Assembly: GCA_028867235.1 (NCBI GenBank)
Contig: JAGWGS010000073.1
Location: 1 to 6,685, forward strand
DNA: 6,685 nt
Source of the DNA: Nitrososphaerota archaeon
GTDB lineage: Archaea > Thermoproteota > Nitrososphaeria > Nitrososphaerales > Nitrosopumilaceae
Reading direction: 5' to 3'
Both the position numbers and the translations under genes were made by a program. Of this stretch, positions 1 to 6,155 are shown one piece after another. A model generated the notes under the pieces. The model was given only the letters and a program-made list of their open reading frames with translations. It had not been told where the DNA came from and did not search any database. Within the stretch, counting starts at the first letter, position 1. Every line of letters starts with the position of its first letter.

Positions 1-557
1 TTCTTTGCCTTTTTGTTAGAAAGTTCCGTTATAACCCATTGTTCAATCAAGGGACAAGTTCTAGGGCTAATCTCTCCATCCACTGTACACCTGGACTCAA
101 CAGGGCATATCAAACACGGAGCAGATTCTATTGATTGTGTTGTTACTGGAGTATGAGCGATTTTTAGCTTGTAAGTCCATCTGCCATCCTCAAGAATCTT
201 TTCTCTTTTTACAAGGTGTTCTCTCTCAAGTTTTAGTGCAAGTCTAGAGCCATCCCTGCTTGAAAGTTTGAGTTTCTTCCACAGCTCACTTTGGAACATG
301 CCATTATCGCCTCGCTTTGCCACAAGACCAATAACAGTGGTCTTGAGCTTTTCCATATCAAGACCTTCAATTTGGAAATTCTCAATCTCCTTCTCATCAA
401 TTGCCTCAAGTTCTTCTTCAGTTGGTTCGGCATTTTTTTCAGCTTTGCCTTTTTTCTTTAGTTTCTCATCTACAGGTTTTGTAGATTTTAATTCCTTTTT
501 TGCCTTGACTGGTTTTTCCTCGTCTTTTTTAGATGGTTTCTTTTCTTTTTTAGCCAT
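1..557 (-). CDS. Transcription factor TFE-beta (RPC34/hRPC39 homologue), 3' end cut by window edge
   Basis: The frame reads from ATG at 557 through 185 codons to the left edge without a stop, so the C-terminus is missing. Residues 2-41 are a highly charged tail with 18 lysines in 40 residues. An acidic stretch follows (46-59), then a winged-helix region at about 67-133 (ending near RWTYKL). The diagnostic part is the cysteine cluster C148-x2-C151-x5-C157-x10-C168, with CPV, GEISP and a nearby W174. This closely resembles the iron-sulfur motif at the end of human RPC39. In archaea this family is TFE-beta, which partners with TFE-alpha, binds RNA polymerase and helps melt promoter DNA; the cluster joins the two subunits. 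Those roles are family knowledge. The protein probably ends soon after the window edge, since the motif is C-terminal in relatives. It lies 80 bp downstream of a gene for an exported protein on the same strand but seems to have its own promoter. The lysine-rich tail is the odd feature. Confidence 0.88.
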   Translation of the reverse strand, partial: MAKKEKKPSKKDEEKPVKAKKELKSTKPVDEKLKKKGKAEKNAEPTEEELEAIDEKEIENFQIEGLDMEKLKTTVIGLVAKRGDNGMFQSELWKKLKLSSRDGSRLALKLEREHLVKREKILEDGRWTYKLKIAHTPVTTQSIESAPCLICPVESRCTVDGEISPRTCPLIEQWVITELSNKKAK

Positions 558-582
558 AATTATTCACTAGATGAAAATGCTC

Positions 583-622
583 CCTTTATTACAGAGACCT
601 GTGCAGTATAATAACATATAAT
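583..622 (-). promoter_or_regulatory. Probable promoter region of the TFE-beta gene
   Basis: The 80-bp gap upstream of the TFE-beta start holds two AT-rich candidates on the minus strand. AATAAA at 590-585 is centred about 30 bp from the ATG and would give a leaderless mRNA. TATA-like sequence at about 619-606 would give a leader of roughly 25-30 bases. I see no convincing Shine-Dalgarno next to the ATG and cannot choose between the two. Confidence 0.35.
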
Positions 623-637
623 TTTTTTAAGTCGCAT

Positions 638-1117
638 TTACTGGACCCTAAAGTCAGCCTTGACACTGATGCTTTTTTCATATGTCTTGTCTTTCATCTC
701 TGCTTGAATCTCATAGATGCCGGCTTTGTCAATTACAGGATTGAAGGTATCTTGGATTGGCATGTCAGAGTTGCCTTGAGTAAAGCATTGTGAAAAGTAA
801 GCATGTTGTACAACTATTTGTTGTGGAGATGTATTTGGATTGTAAATTGTAAGATACAAGTCACCGCAATCAAAGCTTGTATCATTTACCATCACTCTAA
901 AGTTCATCGGAGTTGATACAGTGTAGTTAGCTACAAGATTGGTAAATCTTATTGTAGAATCACCTTGTTGCTCAAAATGAGCTGTCGGTTTGAATTGCCA
1001 CATGTTTAGTTGTCTGTCAGGTTGTCCTAAAACATCAGACAACACATATCCACCAAACACAAGTGATGCAATCACAGGAAATACAAAAACAAGATAAGCA
1101 ATTTTTTTTACTGCCAA
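638..1117 (-). CDS. Small exported or membrane-anchored protein of unknown function, 159 aa
   Basis: I do not recognise this family. The start is TTG at 1117: the codon immediately upstream in frame is the stop TAA, so no longer form is possible, and a TATA-like box sits about 28 bp upstream. The N-terminus has two lysines (K4, K5) followed by a hydrophobic segment at about 6-26, which is either a signal peptide or a single membrane anchor. No clear signal-peptidase site is evident, so anchoring with the rest outside the cell is my inference. The remainder (about 35-159) looks beta-rich, with alternating hydrophobic strands, and resembles a single Ig-like or cupredoxin-like sandwich. It has no His/Cys/Met copper site that I can identify. 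The two cysteines, C84 and C111, could form a disulfide. N-x-S/T sequons occur at N64 and N78. It is divergently oriented to the OLD-like ATPase gene and upstream of TFE-beta, and neither neighbour explains its role. Confidence 0.75.
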   Translation of the reverse strand: MAVKKIAYLVFVFPVIASLVFGGYVLSDVLGQPDRQLNMWQFKPTAHFEQQGDSTIRFTNLVANYTVSTPMNFRVMVNDTSFDCGDLYLTIYNPNTSPQQIVVQHAYFSQCFTQGNSDMPIQDTFNPVIDKAGIYEIQAEMKDKTYEKSISVKADFRVQ

Positions 1118-1140
1118 TTATAGTATAACCCCGCTAGTTC

Positions 1141-1150
1141 CCATATATCT
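1141..1150 (-). promoter_or_regulatory. TATA-like box for the small exported protein gene
   Basis: Read on the minus strand this is AGATATATGG. The ATATAT core (1148-1143) is centred about 28 bp upstream of the TTG start, the spacing expected if transcription begins at the start codon and the mRNA is leaderless. No Shine-Dalgarno is visible near the TTG, which agrees with this. Confidence 0.5.
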
Positions 1151-1192
1151 ATTTGGTCGAAAAAGATCTAATTAACAAATTTGACGAATAAG

Positions 1193-1198
1193 TTAAAT
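1193..1198 (+). promoter_or_regulatory. TATA-like box for the OLD-like ATPase gene
   Basis: TTAAAT is centred about 27 bp upstream of the ATG at 1223, fitting a leaderless transcript. There is no Shine-Dalgarno before the ATG (the preceding bases are CCGCTAG). With the box at 1141-1150 it makes 1118-1222 a compact divergent promoter region. Confidence 0.45.
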
Positions 1199-1222
1199 CA
1201 TAGCCAAGGCAATAGCCGCTAG

Positions 1223-3298
1223 ATGCGACTTAGAAAGTTTAGAGTTCAAGGTTATCGTTGCATTCATGATTCAGGAGAAATCAAGGTTGGTGATCTTGCA
1301 GCATTTGTAGGACGAAATGAGAGCGGCAAGACTACAATCTTAGAGGCGCTTACATTACTTAACAAGGATGCAAAACTTTCCGAATTAGACCTTTGTGATG
1401 AAATGACAGAGGAGCTAAAATCAGAGGTAAGACTTGCAGAAGGAGAGTTTGTACTAAACGAGAAAGAGACTGCGCTAATTCGAGAAAAATTTCCGAATCT
1501 ACAAGATATACGAAAAATGATGATTTATAGAACAAACAAGAATCCTCGGGTCCAGTATGATTTTGGCGAAGTCAAGATAAGTGGAGATGCAAGCAAGAGG
1601 CTCAACTCTTGGGAAAATTTTGTTGATAGAATCAGGTCTTTTGTCATGGCTATGCCAAACCCAGTAAGAATTAGAATTGATATCAAGTTCCTAGATGCCC
1701 CAGCACCAAGAACAAGAGAAGTTTTCATGGACATGATGGCAGAATTTAACAATAATGTATACCTGATTGCTTCTCAAGAACCCCAAGTAATTTCAGAATG
1801 GAGAGAGATTTACCGAGACTTGGAGAGCATATTTGACAACATGTTGATTGGAACAAACGAGCGTTCCGCACTTGACAATTTCATAGAGGACAAACTTCAT
1901 CCAAGATTTGTCTATTTCTCAGATTACAAGAAGATACTTGGCAACATCGACCTTGAAGAATTTCTCAGAGAAATTAAAGGAATCAGGGCAAAGGGATTAG
2001 AGTATGTCGAAGAGTTTGACAAGGCCGAGACTGTAAACAACCTGTTTTATCTCGCGGAGCTTGATGCACAGAAACTCGAAGAGGTACAAAACAGTCCATC
2101 ACGATTGATAAAATTATTGAACACATCAAGCAGAAGACTCAGTGAGAGACTAAATCCCGCATGGAAGGGAGACCCAATACATGTAGAGTTGCGATGGAAT
2201 CCAGGAAATGTCTTGAGTGTAGTAATATCAGATGTTCACAGGGATGGAACAGTAACAAACACAGGACTGTTAAACAGAAGAGCAGAGGGATTCAAGTGGA
2301 CTTTCTCATTTATTGTAAACTTTGCAGCTGAGACTCAAAAGGCAGAACTAAAAGAAGCAATACTATTACTTGACGAGCCTGCAAGAAACTTGCATCCTGC
2401 ACAACAGCGAGGAATATCAGATCTTCTAAAGGGCCTAGCAGGATCAAACCAGATACTTTATGCAACCCACTCACCATTTATGATATTTGATTACACTCAA
2501 GGAAATCTCCTTGTTGTAGAACTAGACAAGAGAAGACATCTGAGCAAGATCTATTATGATTATTGGAATGCTGATGATCAGACACTCATTCCAATATTGT
2601 ATGGTCTATCACGCGGTCTTGTAGAGTCCGTAGTAGACAAGCAGATTGGTTTCAATTCTAGACCAGTCATAATAGTTGAGACCATGGCAGATTGTATGTA
2701 CCTTAATGCATTTGACAGATTTCTGAAAGATCCAAACCTTTCCATGAATCCACTAAACATAGTTCCAGCATATAACAAAAATTCTGTCATGCCGCTTTCA
2801 ATATTTTATAGAAACCATGGATATGACACGTTTATTCTGCTTGACAACACTGAAGAGTCAAGAAAGATTTCATCAGATTTACAATCAAATGAATTCAAAT
2901 CAGTGCAGATGGTCTTCTTTGAGCTTACAGGACAGCCAAAACTCTACATCGAAGATCTTCTAATAGATGAAGATTATCTATATGCAGTAAACCAGACCTA
3001 CGAAGTCAGGCTAAGAAAAGAAGGATACACGACACTTACCAAGGACCAAGTATCAAGCAAGGGCAAAAAGAGCATAATAGACAACCTAAATGAAATTTGG
3101 AAAGAAAACCAGCACTTGGGATGGGAGACATTTGACAGAGAAGACATTTGCAGATACATTTGTGAGAAGATAGTGCTTGGTGAGACAGACTTTTTGTCAG
3201 ACAAGACAAAGGACCAGTTCAGGTCATTATACAGATTGATTGCTGAGAGAATAAGACAGAATCAGAACCTAGGCAATACAAATATCTTTAAACATTAG
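1223..3298 (+). CDS. OLD-type ATPase with C-terminal TOPRIM-like domain (putative ATP-dependent nuclease), 691 aa
   Basis: The N-terminus (RLRKFRVQGYRCI) is typical of OLD/RecF-type ATPases. Walker A is G30-RNES-G35-K36-T37. An ABC-signature-like stretch, RRAEGFKW, lies at 352-359. Walker B is LLLDEP at 381-386, followed by LHP at 390-392 and the switch histidine H416 in ATHS. The ABC-type ATPase halves thus span about 1-435, with a short insert rather than a long coiled coil. From about 480 there is a TOPRIM-like fold: E486 and D490 in VIIVETMAD, then D541 in ILLDNT, then E577-D578 and K613/K615 in places where OLD nucleases keep acidic and lysine residues. The usual D-x-D is D541-x-T543 here, so metal binding may be altered. 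Characterised OLD-family proteins are ATPase-nucleases, some in phage defence (for example GajA, which works with the helicase GajB). No helicase or other defence partner is adjacent, so a defence role is speculation; DNA repair or another housekeeping role is equally possible. The start ATG has a TATA-like box upstream at leaderless spacing. Confidence 0.8.
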   Translation: MRLRKFRVQGYRCIHDSGEIKVGDLAAFVGRNESGKTTILEALTLLNKDAKLSELDLCDEMTEELKSEVRLAEGEFVLNEKETALIREKFPNLQDIRKMMIYRTNKNPRVQYDFGEVKISGDASKRLNSWENFVDRIRSFVMAMPNPVRIRIDIKFLDAPAPRTREVFMDMMAEFNNNVYLIASQEPQVISEWREIYRDLESIFDNMLIGTNERSALDNFIEDKLHPRFVYFSDYKKILGNIDLEEFLREIKGIRAKGLEYVEEFDKAETVNNLFYLAELDAQKLEEVQNSPSRLIKLLNTSSRRLSERLNPAWKGDPIHVELRWNPGNVLSVVISDVHRDGTVTNTGLLNRRAEGFKWTFSFIVNFAAETQKAELKEAILLLDEPARNLHPAQQRGISDLLKGLAGSNQILYATHSPFMIFDYTQGNLLVVELDKRRHLSKIYYDYWNADDQTLIPILYGLSRGLVESVVDKQIGFNSRPVIIVETMADCMYLNAFDRFLKDPNLSMNPLNIVPAYNKNSVMPLSIFYRNHGYDTFILLDNTEESRKISSDLQSNEFKSVQMVFFELTGQPKLYIEDLLIDEDYLYAVNQTYEVRLRKEGYTTLTKDQVSSKGKKSIIDNLNEIWKENQHLGWETFDREDICRYICEKIVLGETDFLSDKTKDQFRSLYRLIAERIRQNQNLGNTNIFKH

Positions 3299-3380
3299 GC
3301 CCGACAAAATATTTAGCATTAGAACTTTACTCATGAATCATATCAAAGTGTAAGAAAAAAAGTATGATTTCTTATTAAGA

Positions 3381-3386
3381 TTTAAT
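3381..3386 (+). promoter_or_regulatory. TATA-like box for the Ig-repeat surface protein gene
   Basis: TTTAAT is centred about 25 bp upstream of the ATG at 3409, compatible with a leaderless mRNA. A weak Shine-Dalgarno-like GAGGT at 3394-3398, ten bases before the ATG, offers the alternative of a short leader from a promoter further upstream. The rest of the 3299-3408 gap is AT-rich with an A-run at 3354-3361, and I see no clear terminator for the upstream gene. Confidence 0.4.
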
Positions 3387-3408
3387 TGAGAGAGAGGTTT
3401 TCAAGTTG

Positions 3409-5601
3409 ATGAGCAACGTGTTATTAAAATCAGCAATTATTTTCACATTAATTGTTGCTAGCATATTTGCAGCATCAAGTATTCACCAATCATATGCAGC
3501 ACCATCATTTGTCACAGTTACCGCAAACACAGATAATGGAAAAACAGTTTTGTCAATAACCAACAGTCCAAGTAATACAGTAGACATTGTTTCATTTAGT
3601 TTACAGATAAACGGAGACGGAGTATTCAAGTCATACAAGGTAGATGGATGGAATGGCAACAAAATGTCACCAAATACATTGGCATTTAGTGCAACAAATC
3701 CACTCAAGCCAGGAGATACATTATCAATTGAAATTAAAACAGACCAGCAATCACCAATACTGACTTGGAAGTCATCAGATGCAAACGGCCAAGACAGAGA
3801 GACAGGACAGATTGGAGCACAACAGTCCCAAAATAATCAAGAAAGTACACTAACACAACAACAAACTGGCAATCAGGGAGAAAACAAACAAGGAAGCACA
3901 CAACAACAAACCCAATCATCGTCTCCACCAAACGGTATACTAGATTCATCAGTGTTTAGAATAATTCCTGCAAATCCAGCACCAGGATCACATATTCGTG
4001 TACTAGGATATGGTTTTTCAGCATCATCAAGTCTTGACCTATATGCAGGCAGTGACAAGATTGATTCATTTTCATCAAATGACAAAGGAAACTTTGTCAC
4101 AACTGTAGTTCTTCCAGAATCAGAACAGCAAGGTGCCATTAATTTTGTTCTAAAAGATCAGCAAGGCAACCAGAAATCATTTTCCACAAACATTAGAGCA
4201 CCAGCAAAGGGCAGTCATGGAAGCATTGTAGAGATCCCACTCACATTGAATGTAGATCCTATATATCACAGAGGTGACACCAAGACAATCTCTGGTGCTG
4301 CGACTGCTGGCACCACAGTGACTCTAACGCTATATGATTCCAAAGGAAATCCAATAACAACATCAGCAGTACAAGCAGACAAGAATGGTCAATATTCAAT
4401 GAAGGACAGCGTTCCAATAGATAGAGAGTTTGGCAAGTATTCAATTACTGCTTCAGACGGAAAAAGCCAAGTTACTAAACAATACAATATTGTCTCAATT
4501 CATAGTGTTGTAGTTTCTACAACAGCACAAAGGTATGAAACAGGGCAGACACTTATCATAAATGGCACATCAATATCAAATCAACCAGTAGGTTTCACTA
4601 TAACTGATCCTACAGGCCAACAGGTTTATTCAAAGGATGCAAACGTAACATCAGGAGGCACAGTCTCTACAACATACAAAATACCAGATTCTGCAACAAA
4701 GGGAACCTACACCATCAACGTATCCCAAGGAAATGATGGCGTGGTATTGTTTGTCGGAATAGGTGAAGACCCATCATATCCGATCACTGCAACACTTGAC
4801 AAACTCAGTTACCAAAATACAGACAAACCAGTAATCAGGGTGACAGGTCCACAATCATCAACATTAAACCTTGTCATAGTAGATCCATCTGACAAACAAA
4901 AGTTTGCAGATATCATCAATCTAGGAACTGATGGTCAAGCAATATATTCATTTAACTTGACTTCATACACTCCAGGAATTTATTCAGCCGTAGTTTCACA
5001 TGCAGAAGAAAAGATAGAAAAAGAATTTGCAGTAGGTCTAGCGGTAGGACCAGGAAAGATTACACTTAGCACAGTAAAAGATGCATACATGCCAGGCGAT
5101 AACATCATAATCATAGGCACTGCCAACTCAAACAGTCTTCTCCAGTTATCTCTGACTGATCCCAACGGACAGATAGTCAAGTCAATACAAACATTCTCTG
5201 ACAAGACGGGACACTTTTCATCATTTGATTTCAAGATACCATCAGTGTCAACACCAGGAACATGGAAGCTTGATGCATCCAGTGGTATAAGTCATAAAGC
5301 AATGCAACTTGTTGTAAAATCAAGTACTCAAGGAATTACAGTTCACCTTGACAGACTATCTGGAATATACTCTAGAGGAGATCTAATAACAATCTCAGGA
5401 ACTGATGCAGGTGTTACAACGCCTATAACAGTCACAATAGGCAGCAATAGCACTAATGTAGATAGCTTGCCCACATCATCAACAAACAGAGGTGATTACA
5501 CCACAATTTGGCAAGTCCCACGAAATGTAAACCCAGGTCAATACACCATTACTGCCACGTCAATTACAGGCAAGGCAACAATTGGAGTAACAATCCAGTA
5601 A
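3409..5601 (+). CDS. Secreted cell-surface protein with about six tandem Ig-like domains, 730 aa
   Basis: I chose ATG at 3409; the TTG immediately before it (3406) would add one residue and is less likely. Residues 1-30 form a signal peptide (K7, hydrophobic core about 9-24, cleavage probably after SYA). The mature protein begins with a beta-rich domain (about 32-120), then a Gln/Ser/Asn-rich linker (about 128-178) containing TQQQT twice. Six beta-sandwich repeats follow at about 182-264, 277-363, 366-450, 458-544, 549-638 and 642-729. Each opens with a turn such as HRGD, YMPGD or YSRGD and, in most, contains a DPxG-like turn and a G-x-Y strand near its end. The period is about 90-96 residues. 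This resembles macroglobulin/bacterial Ig-like domains of surface proteins. There is no cysteine at all, no C-terminal membrane helix and no PEFG-type sorting tail. Five N-x-S/T sequons are present (near 385, 412, 437, 516 and 680). A role in the envelope, adhesion or matrix is inferred; the partner and anchoring are unknown. Confidence 0.8.
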   Translation: MSNVLLKSAIIFTLIVASIFAASSIHQSYAAPSFVTVTANTDNGKTVLSITNSPSNTVDIVSFSLQINGDGVFKSYKVDGWNGNKMSPNTLAFSATNPLKPGDTLSIEIKTDQQSPILTWKSSDANGQDRETGQIGAQQSQNNQESTLTQQQTGNQGENKQGSTQQQTQSSSPPNGILDSSVFRIIPANPAPGSHIRVLGYGFSASSSLDLYAGSDKIDSFSSNDKGNFVTTVVLPESEQQGAINFVLKDQQGNQKSFSTNIRAPAKGSHGSIVEIPLTLNVDPIYHRGDTKTISGAATAGTTVTLTLYDSKGNPITTSAVQADKNGQYSMKDSVPIDREFGKYSITASDGKSQVTKQYNIVSIHSVVVSTTAQRYETGQTLIINGTSISNQPVGFTITDPTGQQVYSKDANVTSGGTVSTTYKIPDSATKGTYTINVSQGNDGVVLFVGIGEDPSYPITATLDKLSYQNTDKPVIRVTGPQSSTLNLVIVDPSDKQKFADIINLGTDGQAIYSFNLTSYTPGIYSAVVSHAEEKIEKEFAVGLAVGPGKITLSTVKDAYMPGDNIIIIGTANSNSLLQLSLTDPNGQIVKSIQTFSDKTGHFSSFDFKIPSVSTPGTWKLDASSGISHKAMQLVVKSSTQGITVHLDRLSGIYSRGDLITISGTDAGVTTPITVTIGSNSTNVDSLPTSSTNRGDYTTIWQVPRNVNPGQYTITATSITGKATIGVTIQ
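3853..3866 (+). repeat. 14-bp direct repeat, copy 1 (Gln-rich linker)
   Basis: ACACAACAACAAAC, identical to 3898-3911. The copies are 45 bp apart, exactly 15 codons, so both encode TQQQT in the linker of the surface protein. An in-frame slippage or short duplication origin is likely, and the length of this linker may vary between strains. Confidence 0.8.
3898..3911 (+). repeat. 14-bp direct repeat, copy 2 (Gln-rich linker)
   Basis: Identical to 3853-3866 and in the same reading frame. Matching stops at the flanking base on each side, so the identity covers 14 bp only. Confidence 0.8.
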
Positions 5602-5608
5602 ATTTAGT

Positions 5609-5617
5609 AATATTTTT
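5609..5617 (+). promoter_or_regulatory. TATA-like element for apt-mtnP
   Basis: AATATTTTT is centred about 30 bp before the GTG of apt, at the long end of leaderless spacing. No Shine-Dalgarno precedes the GTG. It is the only AT-rich box in the 41-bp gap at a suitable distance, so it is the likely promoter if the salvage genes are transcribed apart from the surface protein gene. Confidence 0.35.
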
Positions 5618-5618
5618 T
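5613..5618 (+). terminator. T-run, possible terminator of the surface protein gene
   Basis: Six T residues lie 11 bases after the TAA stop of the surface protein gene. Archaeal RNA polymerases often stop at such oligo-T runs without a hairpin. The same AT-rich stretch may also serve as the TATA element for apt, so the assignment is weak. Confidence 0.3.
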
Positions 5619-5642
5619 ACAGCCACCATTTGAGAACGTTTT

Positions 5643-6155
5643 GTGAATCTAAAAGATATCATTGCTGAGATACCAGACTTTCCAAAGAAAGGAATTCTTT
5701 TCAGAGACATCAGTCCTGTCTTAAGAGATCCGGCAGCACTCTCACTTGTAGTTGAAGAGCTTGCAAAGGTAATACACCCAAGTGAAGTAGATGTCTTTGC
5801 AGGAATTGAGTCAAGAGGATTCCCACTTGCATGTGCACTTGCACTCAAGTACAACAAGGGAATGATAATGATTAGAAAGCAAGGAAAACTCCCTGGTGTT
5901 ACTCATAAGGTATCATACAACATTGAATATGGAACAGCAGTAATGGAGATACAGGCCAACGCACTAAAGAAAGGCCAAAAGGTGTACATTTGTGACGATT
6001 TGCTTGCAACCGGAGGGACTGCCAAGGCTGCAGCAAAACTAGTTGAAAAAATTGGAGGTCAAGTATCAGGTTTTGTGTTTATAATAGAATTAACTGATCT
6101 GAAAGGATCTAAGGCAATCAAGGATTACAAGTATAACGCATTGGTGAAATATTGA
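5643..6155 (+). CDS. apt: Adenine phosphoribosyltransferase, 170 aa
   Basis: This cytoplasmic enzyme makes AMP and pyrophosphate from adenine and PRPP, a purine salvage step. The length is usual for the family. Visible landmarks in order are the N-terminal IPDFPKKGILFRDISPVL (10-27), GIESRGF (54-60), the flexible-loop RKQGKLPG (78-85), EYGT (95-98) and the PRPP-binding loop from V114 to T126 with the acidic pair D118-D119 and ATGGT. At the position after EYGT, where bacterial enzymes usually have D, this protein has A99. The start is GTG; the frame upstream hits a TGA four codons earlier with no ATG or TTG between, so this is the only reasonable start, and it looks leaderless. Its stop overlaps the start of mtnP, whose product generates adenine, so the two belong to one salvage operon. 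Related phosphoribosyltransferases with other base specificities exist, but the N-terminal motif strongly favours APT. Confidence 0.95.
   Translation: MNLKDIIAEIPDFPKKGILFRDISPVLRDPAALSLVVEELAKVIHPSEVDVFAGIESRGFPLACALALKYNKGMIMIRKQGKLPGVTHKVSYNIEYGTAVMEIQANALKKGQKVYICDDLLATGGTAKAAAKLVEKIGGQVSGFVFIIELTDLKGSKAIKDYKYNALVKY
6143..6147 (+). promoter_or_regulatory. Shine-Dalgarno for mtnP, inside apt
   Basis: GGTGA lies four bases before the TTG at 6152 and complements the UCACC of the archaeal 16S rRNA 3' end. It decides the mtnP start and is the only strong ribosome binding site in the window, as expected for a downstream gene in an operon. Confidence 0.75.

Noticed and set aside
268..570. Open frame on the plus strand opposite the TFE-beta gene
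   Set aside because: It is antisense to a gene with a clear cysteine motif. Its Phe/Ser-rich composition is just the complement of the lysine/glutamate codons.
638..1117. Small blue copper (cupredoxin) protein, common in ammonia-oxidising archaea
   Set aside because: The size and beta-rich pattern fit, but I cannot find the expected Cys-x(n)-His-x(n)-Met ligand arrangement near the C-terminus; no cysteine or histidine occurs after C111.
1223..3298. A Gabija-like or other complete anti-phage system around the OLD-type ATPase
   Set aside because: No UvrD-like helicase or other effector is adjacent; the flanking genes encode surface proteins, TFE-beta and purine salvage enzymes. The ATPase alone does not establish a defence system.
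3336..3369. Inverted repeat AATCATA/TATGATT with a 20-base loop after the ATPase gene
   Set aside because: The arms are only 7 bp and AT-rich, with no T-run after them; this is expected by chance in such sequence, so I do not call a terminator or operator.
3734..4139. Minus-strand open frames across the Gln-rich part of the surface protein gene
   Set aside because: They have biased composition, overlap each other in different frames, and lie against a gene with signal peptide and repeats; no promoter or recognisable domain supports them.
5564..5857. Minus-strand open frame opposite the apt start
   Set aside because: It lies across the 3' end of the surface protein gene and the conserved 5' part of apt, and its protein shows no recognisable features.
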